A stretch of 64,000 nt of DNA from JBFJKD01 sp038106145 (GTDB lineage: Bacteria > Pseudomonadota > Gammaproteobacteria > Pseudomonadales > Porticoccaceae): assembly GCA_038106145.1 (NCBI GenBank), contig JAYODD010000006.1, forward strand, positions 62,001-126,000. Direction: 5' to 3'. Shown here one piece after another: positions 26,280 to 35,536 of the stretch. Positions within the stretch are counted from its first letter, which is position 1, and each line of letters begins with the position of its first letter. A program made the position numbers and the translations under genes. The notes beneath the pieces were generated by a model. The model was not told the DNA's origin. It saw only the letters and a list, made by a program, of their open reading frames with translations, and ran no database searches.

Positions 26280-28061
26280 TCATGCAATGCTCGCCCGCGC
26301 CGCCAAATTCACCCGCAACCCCAGGGGGTACATGGTGAACTCCAACCGTTCGGTAACTCCGTCCAGGGGCGCGCCGGCCGTCACCTCAAAGTGTTGCACC
26401 ACCATGGTCAGCACTGCTTTCATTTCCAGCAGCGCCAAACTTCGCCCGGGACACAGGCGCGGTCCGGACCCAAACGGCATAAACGAGCGGGGATTGGCGA
26501 CGCCCCGTTGCCCGTCGCCCTTCAGCCAACGCTCCGGCTTAAATAACGTTGCAGCGGGGTAATCGGCCTCGCTCATGGCCATGGCGCGGGTCAGCACCAC
26601 CGCCGACTCGCCCTTACGGAAACTCAGCCCACCAATATTGAGCGCACGATTAGCTTCCAGGATATTCATCGGAGCAACCGGCTTGAGCCGCATGGTTTCG
26701 TTAATTACCGCGTCAAGGTAGGGCAACTGGCGGGTTTGTTCGAAGGTATCGAGGACCCCTGCTCCAACCACGTCTGCGATTTCCCGGCGCAGGGTATGCT
26801 GCACGTGGGGATATTTCGCCAAAAAATACATGGCCCAGGCGAGGGAATTGGCGGTGGTATCCTCCCCCGCCAGCAGCATGGTCAGCACGTTGTCCGCTAC
26901 TTCCTGCTCGGAAAATCCGGATTTGTCGTCCGCTACCGCCAGCAACAGGGATTGCAACAAATTCTGCGGATTGTCCCGGTGCGCCGGATTGGCGTCCAAC
27001 TGCGCCCGTCCCTGGCGAATAAATTCAATCACCGTCGCGTAAACAACAGCCACCGATTTCTCCACGGCCCGATCCCGCGGTAGTTTGAAATACTGCCAAT
27101 AACGGATCGGCGCCAGCAAGCGTCGTTGCAGCATGGGAAAAATAGTGTCCAGATGCTGGTGCATCGTGCCCCCCTCCCGTTCCAGTGTGTTGGTGTCCTG
27201 GCCAAACGCCAACGAGGTGGTGACATCAACGGTAAAGCGCGTCAAATCGGACTGTACATCGACGCCCCCCGCGGCCATCCCAGTGGCGTGCCAACGCCGC
27301 CGTAACCGTTCGGTCACCGCAACCAGCGTGGGGAAAAACTGGCGCAGGTGACGTATATCAAGGGATTGCATAATGACCGGACGTTGACGGCGCCAACGCT
27401 CGCCCTCGGCCATAAAGATGCCCTGCGTACTCAGGGCGCCGATAAAGGCTTTTTCCAGGGATGTCGGACGCCGAAAATCGTCCGGCCGCGCCTTCAGCAG
27501 CTCATTGGCAAGGGTTACATCGCTGACCACGGCAATCGGCCAGCCGACCAGGCGGCACTGATACAAAGGCCCATAAATATGCGCCCATGCTTCAAGGGTT
27601 TGATGAAACGCGGTGCGCTTGAGCTGCAACAGATTTCCCACCAACGGCCAGCGCCGGGGTCCAGGTAGCGAGGCAATAGTGCGTCCGACCGGCTGCCGCG
27701 CGGCGTCCCGAACGCCGTCGACGGCCACCATCACCTGCCCCCCAACGACGCTGCTTCCTATCGCGCGCAAGCAAGTTTCCGCCTGACCCGCGTCTGGCTG
27801 CCCAACCCTCAGCCCGGACCGGCAGTCGAATTGCCACTGATGCGATCGGCAAATCAGTTTACCCTGGGAGATATGGCCTTCTGATAACAATGTTCCCTGA
27901 TGGGGGCAGCGGCCCTCAAAAACCCGTATTTCCCCCTGCCAGCACAGCACCACCAGATCAACCGCACCGACCCTGGCACCCAGCACCCCGACTCTGCGCA
28001 GATGCGCTACGTCGGCGACCGCAACCAGGCGGCCAGACTCGGCGGTCCCTTCAACCCCCAT
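26280..28061 (-). CDS. Rieske [2Fe-2S] domain-cytochrome P450 fusion protein
   Basis: This is a single 593-residue reading frame with two redox domains. Residues ~10-115 are a Rieske domain with CPHQG (Cys52, His54) and CRSHQW (Cys71, His74). Residues ~130-593 are a complete P450: the hinge SLPGPRRWPLVGN, I-helix LAGEDTTANS, ExxR in NETMRLKP (Glu455, Arg458) and heme loop FMPFGSGPRLCPGRSLA (Cys537). No reductase domain is attached. The Rieske domain may hand electrons to the heme, replacing a separate ferredoxin, but that is inference. The ATG has a GGGAG site 8 bases upstream. The gene is alone, convergent with DUF971, so its substrate is unknown. Confidence 0.9.
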   Translation of the reverse strand: MGVEGTAESGRLVAVADVAHLRRVGVLGARVGAVDLVVLCWQGEIRVFEGRCPHQGTLLSEGHISQGKLICRSHQWQFDCRSGLRVGQPDAGQAETCLRAIGSSVVGGQVMVAVDGVRDAARQPVGRTIASLPGPRRWPLVGNLLQLKRTAFHQTLEAWAHIYGPLYQCRLVGWPIAVVSDVTLANELLKARPDDFRRPTSLEKAFIGALSTQGIFMAEGERWRRQRPVIMQSLDIRHLRQFFPTLVAVTERLRRRWHATGMAAGGVDVQSDLTRFTVDVTTSLAFGQDTNTLEREGGTMHQHLDTIFPMLQRRLLAPIRYWQYFKLPRDRAVEKSVAVVYATVIEFIRQGRAQLDANPAHRDNPQNLLQSLLLAVADDKSGFSEQEVADNVLTMLLAGEDTTANSLAWAMYFLAKYPHVQHTLRREIADVVGAGVLDTFEQTRQLPYLDAVINETMRLKPVAPMNILEANRALNIGGLSFRKGESAVVLTRAMAMSEADYPAATLFKPERWLKGDGQRGVANPRSFMPFGSGPRLCPGRSLALLEMKAVLTMVVQHFEVTAGAPLDGVTERLEFTMYPLGLRVNLAARASIA

Positions 28062-28161
28062 GACCTTCGCTCCCGAATGTTTACCAGCACGTTACGGGCC
28101 CATCACTGGCGGCCGTCGTAGTGGTTCGCAACCACGTGGTGCGACCCCTGGTACATTCCCG

Positions 28162-28431
28162 TCAACCGATACTAAATCCCTCGCACCCGCAATCCTCAAC
28201 GGCGCGCCATGTCACCGCTGACACCCGTGCCGAGGGCGAACCCCGAGCTACCGCTTTTTGCATCTGGTCTATAGCAGCCTGCGCCCCACATAAAAGAACT
28301 TCCACACTACCATCGGGCAAATTACGCGCATAACCCCGTACACCAACCGTTGCGGCGATATCCTGCACGTAACGTCGAAAAAAGACGCCCTGGACTCTGC
28401 CCCGCACCACACCGGCGACACAATGGTTCAC
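28162..28431 (-). CDS. acyP: acylphosphatase
   Basis: The 89-residue protein shows the acylphosphatase signature GRVQGVFFRRYVQDIA, including the catalytic arginine, and YARNLPDGSVEVLLCG with the catalytic asparagine. It hydrolyses carboxyl-phosphate bonds such as in acetyl or carbamoyl phosphate. Its start overlaps the stop of the thioredoxin-like gene upstream by 4 bases. The 100 bases between it and the P450 start show no gene. Confidence 0.93.
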   Translation of the reverse strand: MNHCVAGVVRGRVQGVFFRRYVQDIAATVGVRGYARNLPDGSVEVLLCGAQAAIDQMQKAVARGSPSARVSAVTWRAVEDCGCEGFSIG

Positions 28432-28931
28432 GGTGTCGCCTGCAACAGGTCGCGCAGGGTCGCGGCCAGCGTGGTTTGCGTCTGCGGACCCAGCAGTACC
28501 GTATAAACCTGCCCGGAACGGTCCAGCACCAAAGTTTCCGGCAGCGCCGCAGCGGGTTTCACCCCCAGCGCCCCACGGGGATCCTGCAACAGGGTAGGAA
28601 ACTTTATGCCCAACGCCGCCACCTGCGCGGCCAACGTATCGCCACTCACCCCATCAAAATTGACCGACAGCACCGCCACGGACGGATACTGCGCGCTAAA
28701 CTCGTTAAATTCCTGGATTTCCTCGCGACAGGGTGTGCACCATTCGGCCCAATAATTAATAAATACCGGATTGCCCCGCAGTGCTGCAAAATGCACAGTC
28801 CCCCCTTCCAGCAGCGGGTAGCCCGGCGCGCGTTGCTCGCAGCCGGGCAGGACTACCAGTAGTGCGCTCAACAGTAATCCCCACCAAGAAAGGTTGGACA
28901 AATGCCGGTTACCGGATCGCGTTTGCATCAT
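28428..28931 (-). CDS. TlpA-like thioredoxin-fold lipoprotein
   Basis: The 167-residue protein begins with a lipoprotein signal whose lipobox is VLPGC. It continues with a TlpA/ResA-like thioredoxin fold with the redox motif YWAEWCTPCREEIQEF and the conserved proline in AALPETLVLD. It probably reduces or shuffles disulfides in the periplasm, tethered to the membrane. ATG codons at 28931 and 28928 are both possible, with an AGGCGG sequence directly before them. Its start lies inside the end of the YihY-family gene, and its stop overlaps acyP. Confidence 0.87.
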   Translation of the reverse strand: MMQTRSGNRHLSNLSWWGLLLSALLVVLPGCEQRAPGYPLLEGGTVHFAALRGNPVFINYWAEWCTPCREEIQEFNEFSAQYPSVAVLSVNFDGVSGDTLAAQVAALGIKFPTLLQDPRGALGVKPAAALPETLVLDRSGQVYTVLLGPQTQTTLAATLRDLLQATP

Positions 28932-30174
28932 CCGCCTCGTGCGCGGTAAATAATTCCGCCAGGGATCGATTATATAACTGCCGCGTTTCGCGGCTGCCCG
29001 CCGCGATAACATTAGCCAGCGGGTCGAACCAGGAGTAAGCCGCCAATACGTTTTTCGCATCAGTGGACGGCTCGGTCACAAAATTGTCCCCGAACAGGGT
29101 TACCAATTCCCACAAAGTCAATTGCGCCGGGTCCCGCGCGAGCACGTACCCTCCGGACGCGGTAGTCACCAGCACGTTACCCGCCAGCAGTATGCTGCGC
29201 AATTTCCGCCAGTGCTGTTCATCGATGCCGCAGTGCAGTACATCCCTATCGCTCATACTGCGGCCGTCTTGCTGGCCCCGCCAACAGGCCCAACACACCA
29301 GCACCGCCGCCACCAGATTGGGGAAATTGTACCCCTTGTACGCCGCCTTAAACGTTTCCAGAGAGCGCACCAATTCCGCGCCGCCGAGAATAATCATCCA
29401 GCACAGATAGGTCCACAGTAAAAACACGGGTACGATGGCAAACGCGCCATATACGGTATGGTAGGAGCTATTGACCACCAGCGCGCCAAACGCCGCCTTG
29501 GCCGACTGGAACAACAGCATCGACACCAGGCCGCCCACCAGCGCATGACGGCCGGATACTTTGCAGTTCGGCACGGCGATAAACAGCAGTGTGAACGCGA
29601 TCCATGTCATTAACCACGGTAAATATTCGAGAACCTGGTGGGGTATCCCGACGATCTCCACGCCGCTGGCAACCAGTTTGAACGATAGTAAATAGGTGTG
29701 CATCATCAGGCCGACCCCCAACAGTAACGGCCCAAAACTCAAAATCCCCCAGTACAGCAGAAAACTCGACAGTCCTTTGCGACCGCCCGCCGTTCCCCAA
29801 ATGTGGTTGAAGGTTTTTTCGATATTGGTCAGCATCAAGTAGGAGGTGACGATAAGAATAAATCCGCCAAACGCGCTCAATTTGCGTGCCTGAGTCGAAA
29901 ACTGGGCCAGGTAGCGTTGTACTTCGGTGCCACTTTGGGGCAGCAAGTTTTCGAAAATCAGCCCCTGCACCTGATCGCCCAGGCTTTGAAATGCGGGGAT
30001 CAATGAAAACATCGCATAGGTAACGGTCATTAGCGGCACCACCGCGAACAGGCTCATGTAGGTCAGCGCGGCCGCACTTTCGTTACAACCGTCACGCCGA
30101 TACCGACGCGCAAGGTGAACGACAAAACTGCCCACCATGGAACAAAAAGATTTTACCGCCGTAAACCACTTCAC
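28909..30174 (-). CDS. YihY/BrkB family inner membrane protein
   Basis: This is a 421-residue protein from a GTG at 30174, which has GGGGAG eight bases upstream. The YihY family region contains the characteristic NESAAALTYMSLFAVVPLMT near residue 30 and about six transmembrane segments up to residue ~290, ending near WTYLCWMIILGGAELV. The C-terminal ~130 residues are soluble. Older annotation as a ribonuclease BN is not supported for this family. The transport or membrane role is unknown. It is the first gene of a YihY-TlpA-AcyP unit and is divergent from arsC. Confidence 0.88.
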   Translation of the reverse strand: MKWFTAVKSFCSMVGSFVVHLARRYRRDGCNESAAALTYMSLFAVVPLMTVTYAMFSLIPAFQSLGDQVQGLIFENLLPQSGTEVQRYLAQFSTQARKLSAFGGFILIVTSYLMLTNIEKTFNHIWGTAGGRKGLSSFLLYWGILSFGPLLLGVGLMMHTYLLSFKLVASGVEIVGIPHQVLEYLPWLMTWIAFTLLFIAVPNCKVSGRHALVGGLVSMLLFQSAKAAFGALVVNSSYHTVYGAFAIVPVFLLWTYLCWMIILGGAELVRSLETFKAAYKGYNFPNLVAAVLVCWACWRGQQDGRSMSDRDVLHCGIDEQHWRKLRSILLAGNVLVTTASGGYVLARDPAQLTLWELVTLFGDNFVTEPSTDAKNVLAAYSWFDPLANVIAAGSRETRQLYNRSLAELFTAHEADDANAIR

Positions 30175-30311
30175 GATTGGCTCCCCGTCAGTGCCAGCTT
30201 GCGCTACCTGTCGCTGGCTTGGCCAAATATACGTAGTACGCGGGCGGTGGCCCCCACCACAAGTTCCCATTACAATGAGCTTACGTTGATCACCGCATTG
30301 TACACAAAACC

Positions 30312-30656
30312 ATGATTACCATTTACCACAACCCGCGCTGCTCCAAATCCCGCGAGACGCTCACATTGCTGAAAGAGCGCAACCTGAACCCACAGGTGGT
30401 GCTGTATCTGGAAAATCCCATAAGCGCCACCACGTTGCGCAATTTATTAAAGAAACTCGGTTGCGGCGCGCGCGACATCATACGCACCGGCGAATCGCTG
30501 TACCGGGAACTGCAACTCGGGGATCCGTCCCTGAGCGAAGCCCAGTTGCTGAAAACGATGGCCGCTCACCCCATACTGATCGAGCGACCCATAGTTGTAA
30601 ATGGTGAGCGGGCTATTATCGGTCGCCCTCCGCAGAACGTGCTGGCTATCCTGTGA
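30312..30656 (+). CDS. arsC: ArsC-family reductase (arsenate reductase, glutaredoxin-type)
   Basis: The 114-residue protein has the ArsC active-site motif YHNPRCSKSRETL with the catalytic cysteine at residue 10. The arginines expected to bind oxyanion are in LIERPIVVNGERAIIGRPP. E. coli ArsC reduces arsenate using glutaredoxin. This copy resembles the chromosomal YfgD-type proteins, which sit outside ars operons, and no ars regulator or pump lies nearby, so a real role in arsenic resistance is uncertain. It overlaps wrbA by 4 bases. Confidence 0.88.
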   Translation: MITIYHNPRCSKSRETLTLLKERNLNPQVVLYLENPISATTLRNLLKKLGCGARDIIRTGESLYRELQLGDPSLSEAQLLKTMAAHPILIERPIVVNGERAIIGRPPQNVLAIL

Positions 30657-31255
30657 ACACCGCCGCCTATGTGTTGGTGCTCTATTATTCCCGCTACGGA
30701 AACACCCAAAAGCTGGCGCGGGAAGTTGCAATTGGCGTAGAAAGCGCGGGTATTGCCTGTAAGCTGCGCACCGTACCACCCGTGTCCACCACCTGTGAAG
30801 CTACCTCCCCGGAGATCCCCGCAGACGGTCCGCCCTACTGCACCAACGACGACCTGGCCAATTGCAGCGCACTGGTACTCGGCAGCCCTACCCGATTTGG
30901 CAATATGGCGGCTCCACTCAAGTTTTTTCTCGACGGTACTGGCGATATCTGGATGAATGGCGCCCTGGTCGGCAAACCGGCCGGTGTGTTCACCAGTACC
31001 GCCAGTCTGCACGGGGGGCAGGAATCCACCTTACTCAGCATGATGTTGCCCCTGTTACACCACGGTATGATTATCGGCGGCGTTCCCTATAGCGAAGCCG
31101 CGCTGGCGCGCACCACTACCGGCGGCACCCCCTACGGTGCCTCCCATGTCGCCGGCGCCGACGCCACGCGACAGATCAGCGACGACGAACAAACCCTGTG
31201 CCGCGCACTCGGCAAACGGATTGCGCTCCTGGCGCACAAGCTGGTGCTAACGTGA
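30653..31255 (+). CDS. wrbA: NAD(P)H:quinone oxidoreductase WrbA-like flavoprotein
   Basis: The 200-residue flavodoxin-fold protein starts at a GTG overlapping the arsC stop. The FMN-binding loop is LYYSRYGNTQKLAREVAIG, the second is LGSPTRFGNMAAPLKFFLDG, and STASLHGGQESTLLSMMLPL is typical of WrbA. It performs two-electron quinone reduction and may protect against redox cycling. The operon arsC-wrbA-DUF2069-sppA has short or overlapping junctions. Confidence 0.92.
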   Translation: MNTAAYVLVLYYSRYGNTQKLAREVAIGVESAGIACKLRTVPPVSTTCEATSPEIPADGPPYCTNDDLANCSALVLGSPTRFGNMAAPLKFFLDGTGDIWMNGALVGKPAGVFTSTASLHGGQESTLLSMMLPLLHHGMIIGGVPYSEAALARTTTGGTPYGASHVAGADATRQISDDEQTLCRALGKRIALLAHKLVLT

Positions 31256-31283
31256 ACCGAACCGCGCGTGGAGCGACGACTGA

Positions 31284-31700
31284 GTGAATACCCCGCCTGT
31301 GCCCAAGTTGACTTCCCTGGCGCGCGTGGCGACCCGGTTGAGTTACGGCATTTTGTTAACCGCGCTGGTCATCGGCGGCCTCAAAAGTGGTACCGCGCCC
31401 GTGCTGATGGTTATCGCCACCGCGCCGCTGGCGCTGTTCGCGCCCGGAATGTTGCGCGACAATCCCCGCACGCTGGTCCTGTTATGTTTTGTGGCGTTGA
31501 TTTATTTTACTGCCATCGTCGCCAATCTCTTTGAACCCGACCGCACCTTCTACGATGTGATTGCAGTGGTCGCAGTCTCCGTACTGTTTGTGGCGGCGAT
31601 GCTATTGAGCCGCTGGTTGCAACGGCGCGCGCCGGACGATGCTACGTTAACCTCGGTAGACTCGGGTGGCGCCAACCGCGAAGGAAACACTGATGAGTAA
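31284..31700 (+). CDS. DUF2069 membrane protein
   Basis: The 138-residue protein, from a GTG at 31284, has four hydrophobic segments (TRLSYGILLTALVIGGLKS, PVLMVIATAPLALFAPGML, LVLLCFVALIYFTAIVANLF and VIAVVAVSVLFVAAMLLSRW) and matches the DUF2069 family. Function is unknown. In Pseudomonas it sits near wrbA as well, as I recall. Its stop overlaps the sppA start by 8 bases, suggesting coupled translation. Confidence 0.85.
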   Translation: MNTPPVPKLTSLARVATRLSYGILLTALVIGGLKSGTAPVLMVIATAPLALFAPGMLRDNPRTLVLLCFVALIYFTAIVANLFEPDRTFYDVIAVVAVSVLFVAAMLLSRWLQRRAPDDATLTSVDSGGANREGNTDE

Positions 31701-33570
31701 GGAAAACCCTGGATTTTTACGTCGCACCTGGCGCTTTATAGGGAAAATATTCGGCTTTTTACGCGCTGTTGTGCGCTTTTTCATCGTCCTCTTTTTTATC
31801 GCGCTTATCGCCAGCCTGTTTGTCGACAATGTGCGCCCACTGCCCGAGCGCGCCCTGCTACGGATTGCTCCAAGCGGCATTCTGGTGGAACAGCGCGCCT
31901 ACTCCGACCCCTTTACCCAACTCCTTGAACAGGGCACGGCACACGACAGCGAGACCGTTGTCAAGGACGTAGTTGAAGCTATAGACGGCGCGGCAACCGA
32001 CAAACGGATCAGCGGCCTGTTGCTGGAACCCGATTATCTGCTCGGTGGCGGTATCAGCAAACTGAGCGACATTGGCGCCGCCATCGAGCGCTTCAAAGCC
32101 CAGGGCAAACCTGTTATCGCGGTTGCCGACAATTACACGCAGGAGCAGTATTATCTCGCCAGCTTTGCCGACGAAATTCATCTCAACCCGATGGGCGCAG
32201 TAGCCCTCACTGGCTACGGTAGTTACGCCAGTTACTTCAAGGAAGCTCTGGATAAACTTAAAATAAATTTCCACATCTTTCGCGTCGGTGAGTACAAAGA
32301 CGCCGTCGAGCCCTTTATCCGTAACGATATGTCTGCGGCCTCCCGCGAGCACACGTCGCGCTGGCTGAATGCCCTGTGGCAGACCTATACCGACAAGGTG
32401 GAAAAGCGGCGCGATCTGCCCGCGGACAGCGTCAATCGTTATGTCAATCAGCTCGACGTGCAACTGGCGGAGGTTGACGGCGATGCGGCGCGTCTGGCCC
32501 TGCAACTGGCGTTGGTTGACCAGCTCAGCACCCGCCCGCAGATGCTCGCGCGCCTGCAGCAACTGGCACCCGAGGACAACAATGGCGAAGAAGATTTTGC
32601 GCAGGTCGACATGAAAGAATATCTGTTCCACCTGCGCCTCAAATCGGAAGCGAAAATCAGCCGCAATAAAATCGGTGTCGTAATCGCCCAGGGCATGATA
32701 TTGGACGGCGAACAGCCGGAGGGCAGTATTGGCGGCGACACCCTCAGCCAGCTGCTGAGAACTGCCCGCAAGGATCAGGAGTTACGCGCTCTGGTGGTGC
32801 GCATTGACAGCCCCGGCGGCAGTGCATTTGCCGCGGATTTGATCCGCCAGGAAATCCTGCAAACCCGTGCGTCCGGCATCCCGGTGGTGGTCTCGATGGG
32901 CTCCGTGGCCGCGTCCGGCGGTTACTGGATAGCCGCAGATGCCGATAAAATTTGGGCTGCGGACACCACACTAACCGGCTCCATCGGCGTGTTCGGTATG
33001 CTGCCGACCTTTGAAAACAGCCTGCAATCCATCGGCATTCACAGCGATGGCGTCGGCACCACCGAACTGGCCGACCTGTACCACCTCGACCGCCCCCTCA
33101 ATCCCAAAGCGCAACGGGCGATCCAGTTGAGCGTGGAACATATTTATCGGCAATTCCTGCAACTGGTGGCCGAGGCGCGCAACCAGACCACACAGGCTGT
33201 ACACGAAATTGCCCAGGGTCGCGTATGGACTGGCGCACAGGCACGGGAACTGGGCCTGGTGGACGAACTGGGTGATTTACAGGACGCCATTCGGTCGGCG
33301 GCAACACTGGCGGAGATCAGCGATTACCGCGTGGATTATTTACACCGTCCACTAACCTTCAAAGACCAGCTACTGATGCGACTGAGCGAGGGCGCAGCGC
33401 GTATCGGTTTTGCCGCGCAATCCATGGGGTTGCCAGCGAGTGTGGCACACCGGCTATCCGCACCGCTGGTACCGCAGTTAAAAGCGCTGACCCGACAACT
33501 GTCCACACTACTCAACTTTAACGACCCGCGCGGTATCTATGTGCACTGCGCGGAATGCACGGATATATAA
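31693..33570 (+). CDS. sppA: signal peptide peptidase SppA (67K type)
   Basis: The 625-residue protein has one N-terminal membrane anchor (VRFFIVLFFIALIASLF) and the two tandem ClpP-like domains of the long SppA form. The catalytic lysine lies in the N-terminal domain (GEYKDAVEPF), and the serine in the C-terminal domain (MGSVAASGGYWIAADA). It degrades cleaved signal peptides in the inner membrane. The ATG at 31693 overlaps the DUF2069 stop. It is convergent with hda. Confidence 0.94.
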   Translation: MSKENPGFLRRTWRFIGKIFGFLRAVVRFFIVLFFIALIASLFVDNVRPLPERALLRIAPSGILVEQRAYSDPFTQLLEQGTAHDSETVVKDVVEAIDGAATDKRISGLLLEPDYLLGGGISKLSDIGAAIERFKAQGKPVIAVADNYTQEQYYLASFADEIHLNPMGAVALTGYGSYASYFKEALDKLKINFHIFRVGEYKDAVEPFIRNDMSAASREHTSRWLNALWQTYTDKVEKRRDLPADSVNRYVNQLDVQLAEVDGDAARLALQLALVDQLSTRPQMLARLQQLAPEDNNGEEDFAQVDMKEYLFHLRLKSEAKISRNKIGVVIAQGMILDGEQPEGSIGGDTLSQLLRTARKDQELRALVVRIDSPGGSAFAADLIRQEILQTRASGIPVVVSMGSVAASGGYWIAADADKIWAADTTLTGSIGVFGMLPTFENSLQSIGIHSDGVGTTELADLYHLDRPLNPKAQRAIQLSVEHIYRQFLQLVAEARNQTTQAVHEIAQGRVWTGAQARELGLVDELGDLQDAIRSAATLAEISDYRVDYLHRPLTFKDQLLMRLSEGAARIGFAAQSMGLPASVAHRLSAPLVPQLKALTRQLSTLLNFNDPRGIYVHCAECTDI

Positions 33571-33579
33571 GGGTTCAGC

Positions 33580-33607
33580 GTAGCTTCCGTTGACGTAAGG
33601 CAGCTAC
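33580..33607. terminator. possible hairpin between convergent sppA and hda
   Basis: GTAGCTTCC at 33580-33588 can pair with GGCAGCTAC at 33599-33607 with one mismatch. It sits exactly at the meeting point of two convergent genes and overlaps the hda stop. There is no clear T-run on either side, so an intrinsic terminator is only a suggestion. Confidence 0.25.
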
Positions 33608-34305
33608 CAGCCAAATACCTGCTTGATAAACGGAACGGTCGGTTTGCGCCGTTGCGCGAATGCCGCCTGATCGAGCTGCTGCAAACACGCGATCAGCGCC
33701 CCCATCGAGCGGGCCGCGCGGTGCAATATCAGGCGCGCCGGGTCCGCTGCCAGCTCCAGCCCCAGTTGCGCCGCCCGAAATTGCAAGATAGCCAATTTTT
33801 GCGCATCCGTGTAATCGGCCAGATGAATCACCACCCCGGACGCCAGTCGCGAGCGTAAATCTTCGAGGTTCAGCTTCAGCTCACGTGGGGCGCAATTGGC
33901 GGCTACCAGCAAGCGTCCACCAGCGGCCCGTTGCAGATTATAAAAATGGAACAGCGCCTGCTCCCAGGCCGCGTTGCCGCACACCCGGTGCAACTGATCG
34001 AGGCACACCAGATCCAGGTGCTCAAGTTCGGCGAGCACGTCCGCCGGCGCGTAATCCAGCAATTGATCAAGGGGCAGGTATTGCACCGTTCCACCGCTGT
34101 CATGGCAATGGTTGCCGGCGGCCTGTAGCAGGTGACTCAGGCCGCAGCCCGAACCGCCCCACAAATACAGGAACGACGGCTCACCCTGATTCACCTGCCG
34201 CAATAAATTTACCGCCTGCGCGCGGGCGATGTCGCCAGCAGTCAGATAGTTCGCAAAACGCGCGTTATCCGGCAGACTAATCGGCAGAACGAGCTGGTTG
34301 CTCAT
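33604..34305 (-). CDS. hda: DnaA regulatory inactivator Hda
   Basis: The 233-residue protein is a DnaA-type AAA+ domain without the N-terminal or DNA-binding domains. The N-terminus carries QLVLPISLPD, which contains a beta-clamp-binding type motif. The Walker A region reads LWGGSGCGLSHLLQAAG, so the usual lysine is missing, as also seen in the Hda family. Walker B is LVCLDQLHRV. Hda with the DNA clamp promotes ATP hydrolysis on DnaA and so limits initiation. It follows the DUF2066 gene with a 3-base gap. Confidence 0.9.
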   Translation of the reverse strand: MSNQLVLPISLPDNARFANYLTAGDIARAQAVNLLRQVNQGEPSFLYLWGGSGCGLSHLLQAAGNHCHDSGGTVQYLPLDQLLDYAPADVLAELEHLDLVCLDQLHRVCGNAAWEQALFHFYNLQRAAGGRLLVAANCAPRELKLNLEDLRSRLASGVVIHLADYTDAQKLAILQFRAAQLGLELAADPARLILHRAARSMGALIACLQQLDQAAFAQRRKPTVPFIKQVFGW

Positions 34306-34308
34306 ACG

Positions 34309-35400
34309 CTAGCGCGCGGCTCCGCGCCAGCTAAATCGATAACTGTTCGCCGTCGGCTGTGTTGAGCTCGTGCCCGCCGCCGGCGCGATCAGTGTCAGGG
34401 CCGAATCCCGCTGCAGCGCGGCCAGCAATATCTGCACATCCCCCTCCACCGCCACCGACAGGTGCAGCAGATCTCCCTCGACCCCCGTGACCTGCACGTC
34501 GGACACCATTTCGAGGGCTTGCAGCAATGCCAGCGCGTCGGCATAACGCCGGTAACTATCGACGTTTTCCAGGGTCACCGCGGCGCGGGTCTGGCTGCCG
34601 CCACTGACATAGGCAAAACGTGGCGCGAAACGATCCACTGCGGCATCAATCGTCGCCGCCACCAGCTCATCGAGGCTCTGTGTGGACACTGTTCCCGTTT
34701 CGCTGGCACCCGTGCCGGCCAACAACCAGCCACCCCGCCAGCCTGACGAGGTCCGACTATAACGGACGACAAAACCGTACTCCGCTCCATAGCGTCCCGC
34801 CGCAGCGCGCAGGGCGGTGGCGTCGAAATTCCACGCCTGTTCCGTATTGAGGGTTAACTGATCCTGCAAATCCAGTAGCGGTAACTGATAGGCCAGCCCG
34901 CGCCGGGCAAAGGCCTGTTCCAGTTGGGCGTACAGATTGGCATCGCCATCCGCCGCGACAAACTGCAACCCCGCCGGACGCTCTAGCACCACCCACACCA
35001 CCCACTCGGGCCGGTTAGCGGGCCAGATTGGCAATTGTTGCTCGCGTAGCAACTGATCGATCAGCGGCGCGGCATAACGGGCGGTCAACGCATTGCGGGG
35101 GTTCCCGTCCGCGCCCATCTGTGTGGCGTAGCCAAATTCGAGCATATAGGATTCGGATTGAGACAGGGCGGCACCCACTGCCACATTGTTCAGTACCGCC
35201 CGGCTGCCGGACATTTTTACCAGCACATCCGCCAGCCCCTGGCGCACCGCTTTGCGCCGTTCCGCTTCGGATTGAGCAGCGATCGGCACCGTGGCCGAAT
35301 ACAGATTCTGTACCGTGGCACCCTGGGCAACACTTGCCGCCCATAAACCGACACTAACGGCCAGCACCCAACGCAATGATCTAAGACTGTACAATTTCAT
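34309..35400 (-). CDS. DUF2066 domain secreted protein
   Basis: The 363-residue protein starts at the ATG at 35400, with a signal peptide (SLRWVLAVSVGLWAASVAQG|A). The N-terminal part matches DUF2066, visible as QSEAERRKAVRQGLADVLVK and the conserved KMSGSRAVL. Function is unknown. It lies between hda and the divergent purM, an arrangement seen in many gammaproteobacteria. The longer frame upstream covers the purM promoter region and is not coding. Confidence 0.87.
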   Translation of the reverse strand: MKLYSLRSLRWVLAVSVGLWAASVAQGATVQNLYSATVPIAAQSEAERRKAVRQGLADVLVKMSGSRAVLNNVAVGAALSQSESYMLEFGYATQMGADGNPRNALTARYAAPLIDQLLREQQLPIWPANRPEWVVWVVLERPAGLQFVAADGDANLYAQLEQAFARRGLAYQLPLLDLQDQLTLNTEQAWNFDATALRAAAGRYGAEYGFVVRYSRTSSGWRGGWLLAGTGASETGTVSTQSLDELVAATIDAAVDRFAPRFAYVSGGSQTRAAVTLENVDSYRRYADALALLQALEMVSDVQVTGVEGDLLHLSVAVEGDVQILLAALQRDSALTLIAPAAGTSSTQPTANSYRFSWRGAAR

Positions 35401-35482
35401 GGCGCGATTGTAGCAGGTGCGCTCCACCGTACCCATATCTGCCCGCGCAATCGATGGCAACCATCCCTGAAGACAATGCGCA

Positions 35483-35511
35483 CTGACAATCGACGCGGGG
35501 CGGGCTAAAAT
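35483..35511 (+). promoter_or_regulatory. sigma70-type promoter for purMN
   Basis: CTGACA at 35483-35488 and TAAAAT at 35506-35511 are separated by 17 bases and end about 25 bases before the purM start codon. Both elements differ from consensus by one base. This is the best promoter match in the window. Confidence 0.6.
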
Positions 35512-35536
35512 ACCGCCTTTCCCTCGGAACAGCCCC

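Noticed and set aside
26280..28061. Rieske-P450 gene as two separate adjacent genes
   Set aside because: There is one uninterrupted frame, with a typical Pro-rich P450 hinge continuing from the Rieske domain and no internal start with a ribosome site.
30312..30656. Arsenic resistance operon
   Set aside because: Only the ArsC-like reductase is present, without arsR, arsB or acr3, and the neighbours are general redox and membrane genes.
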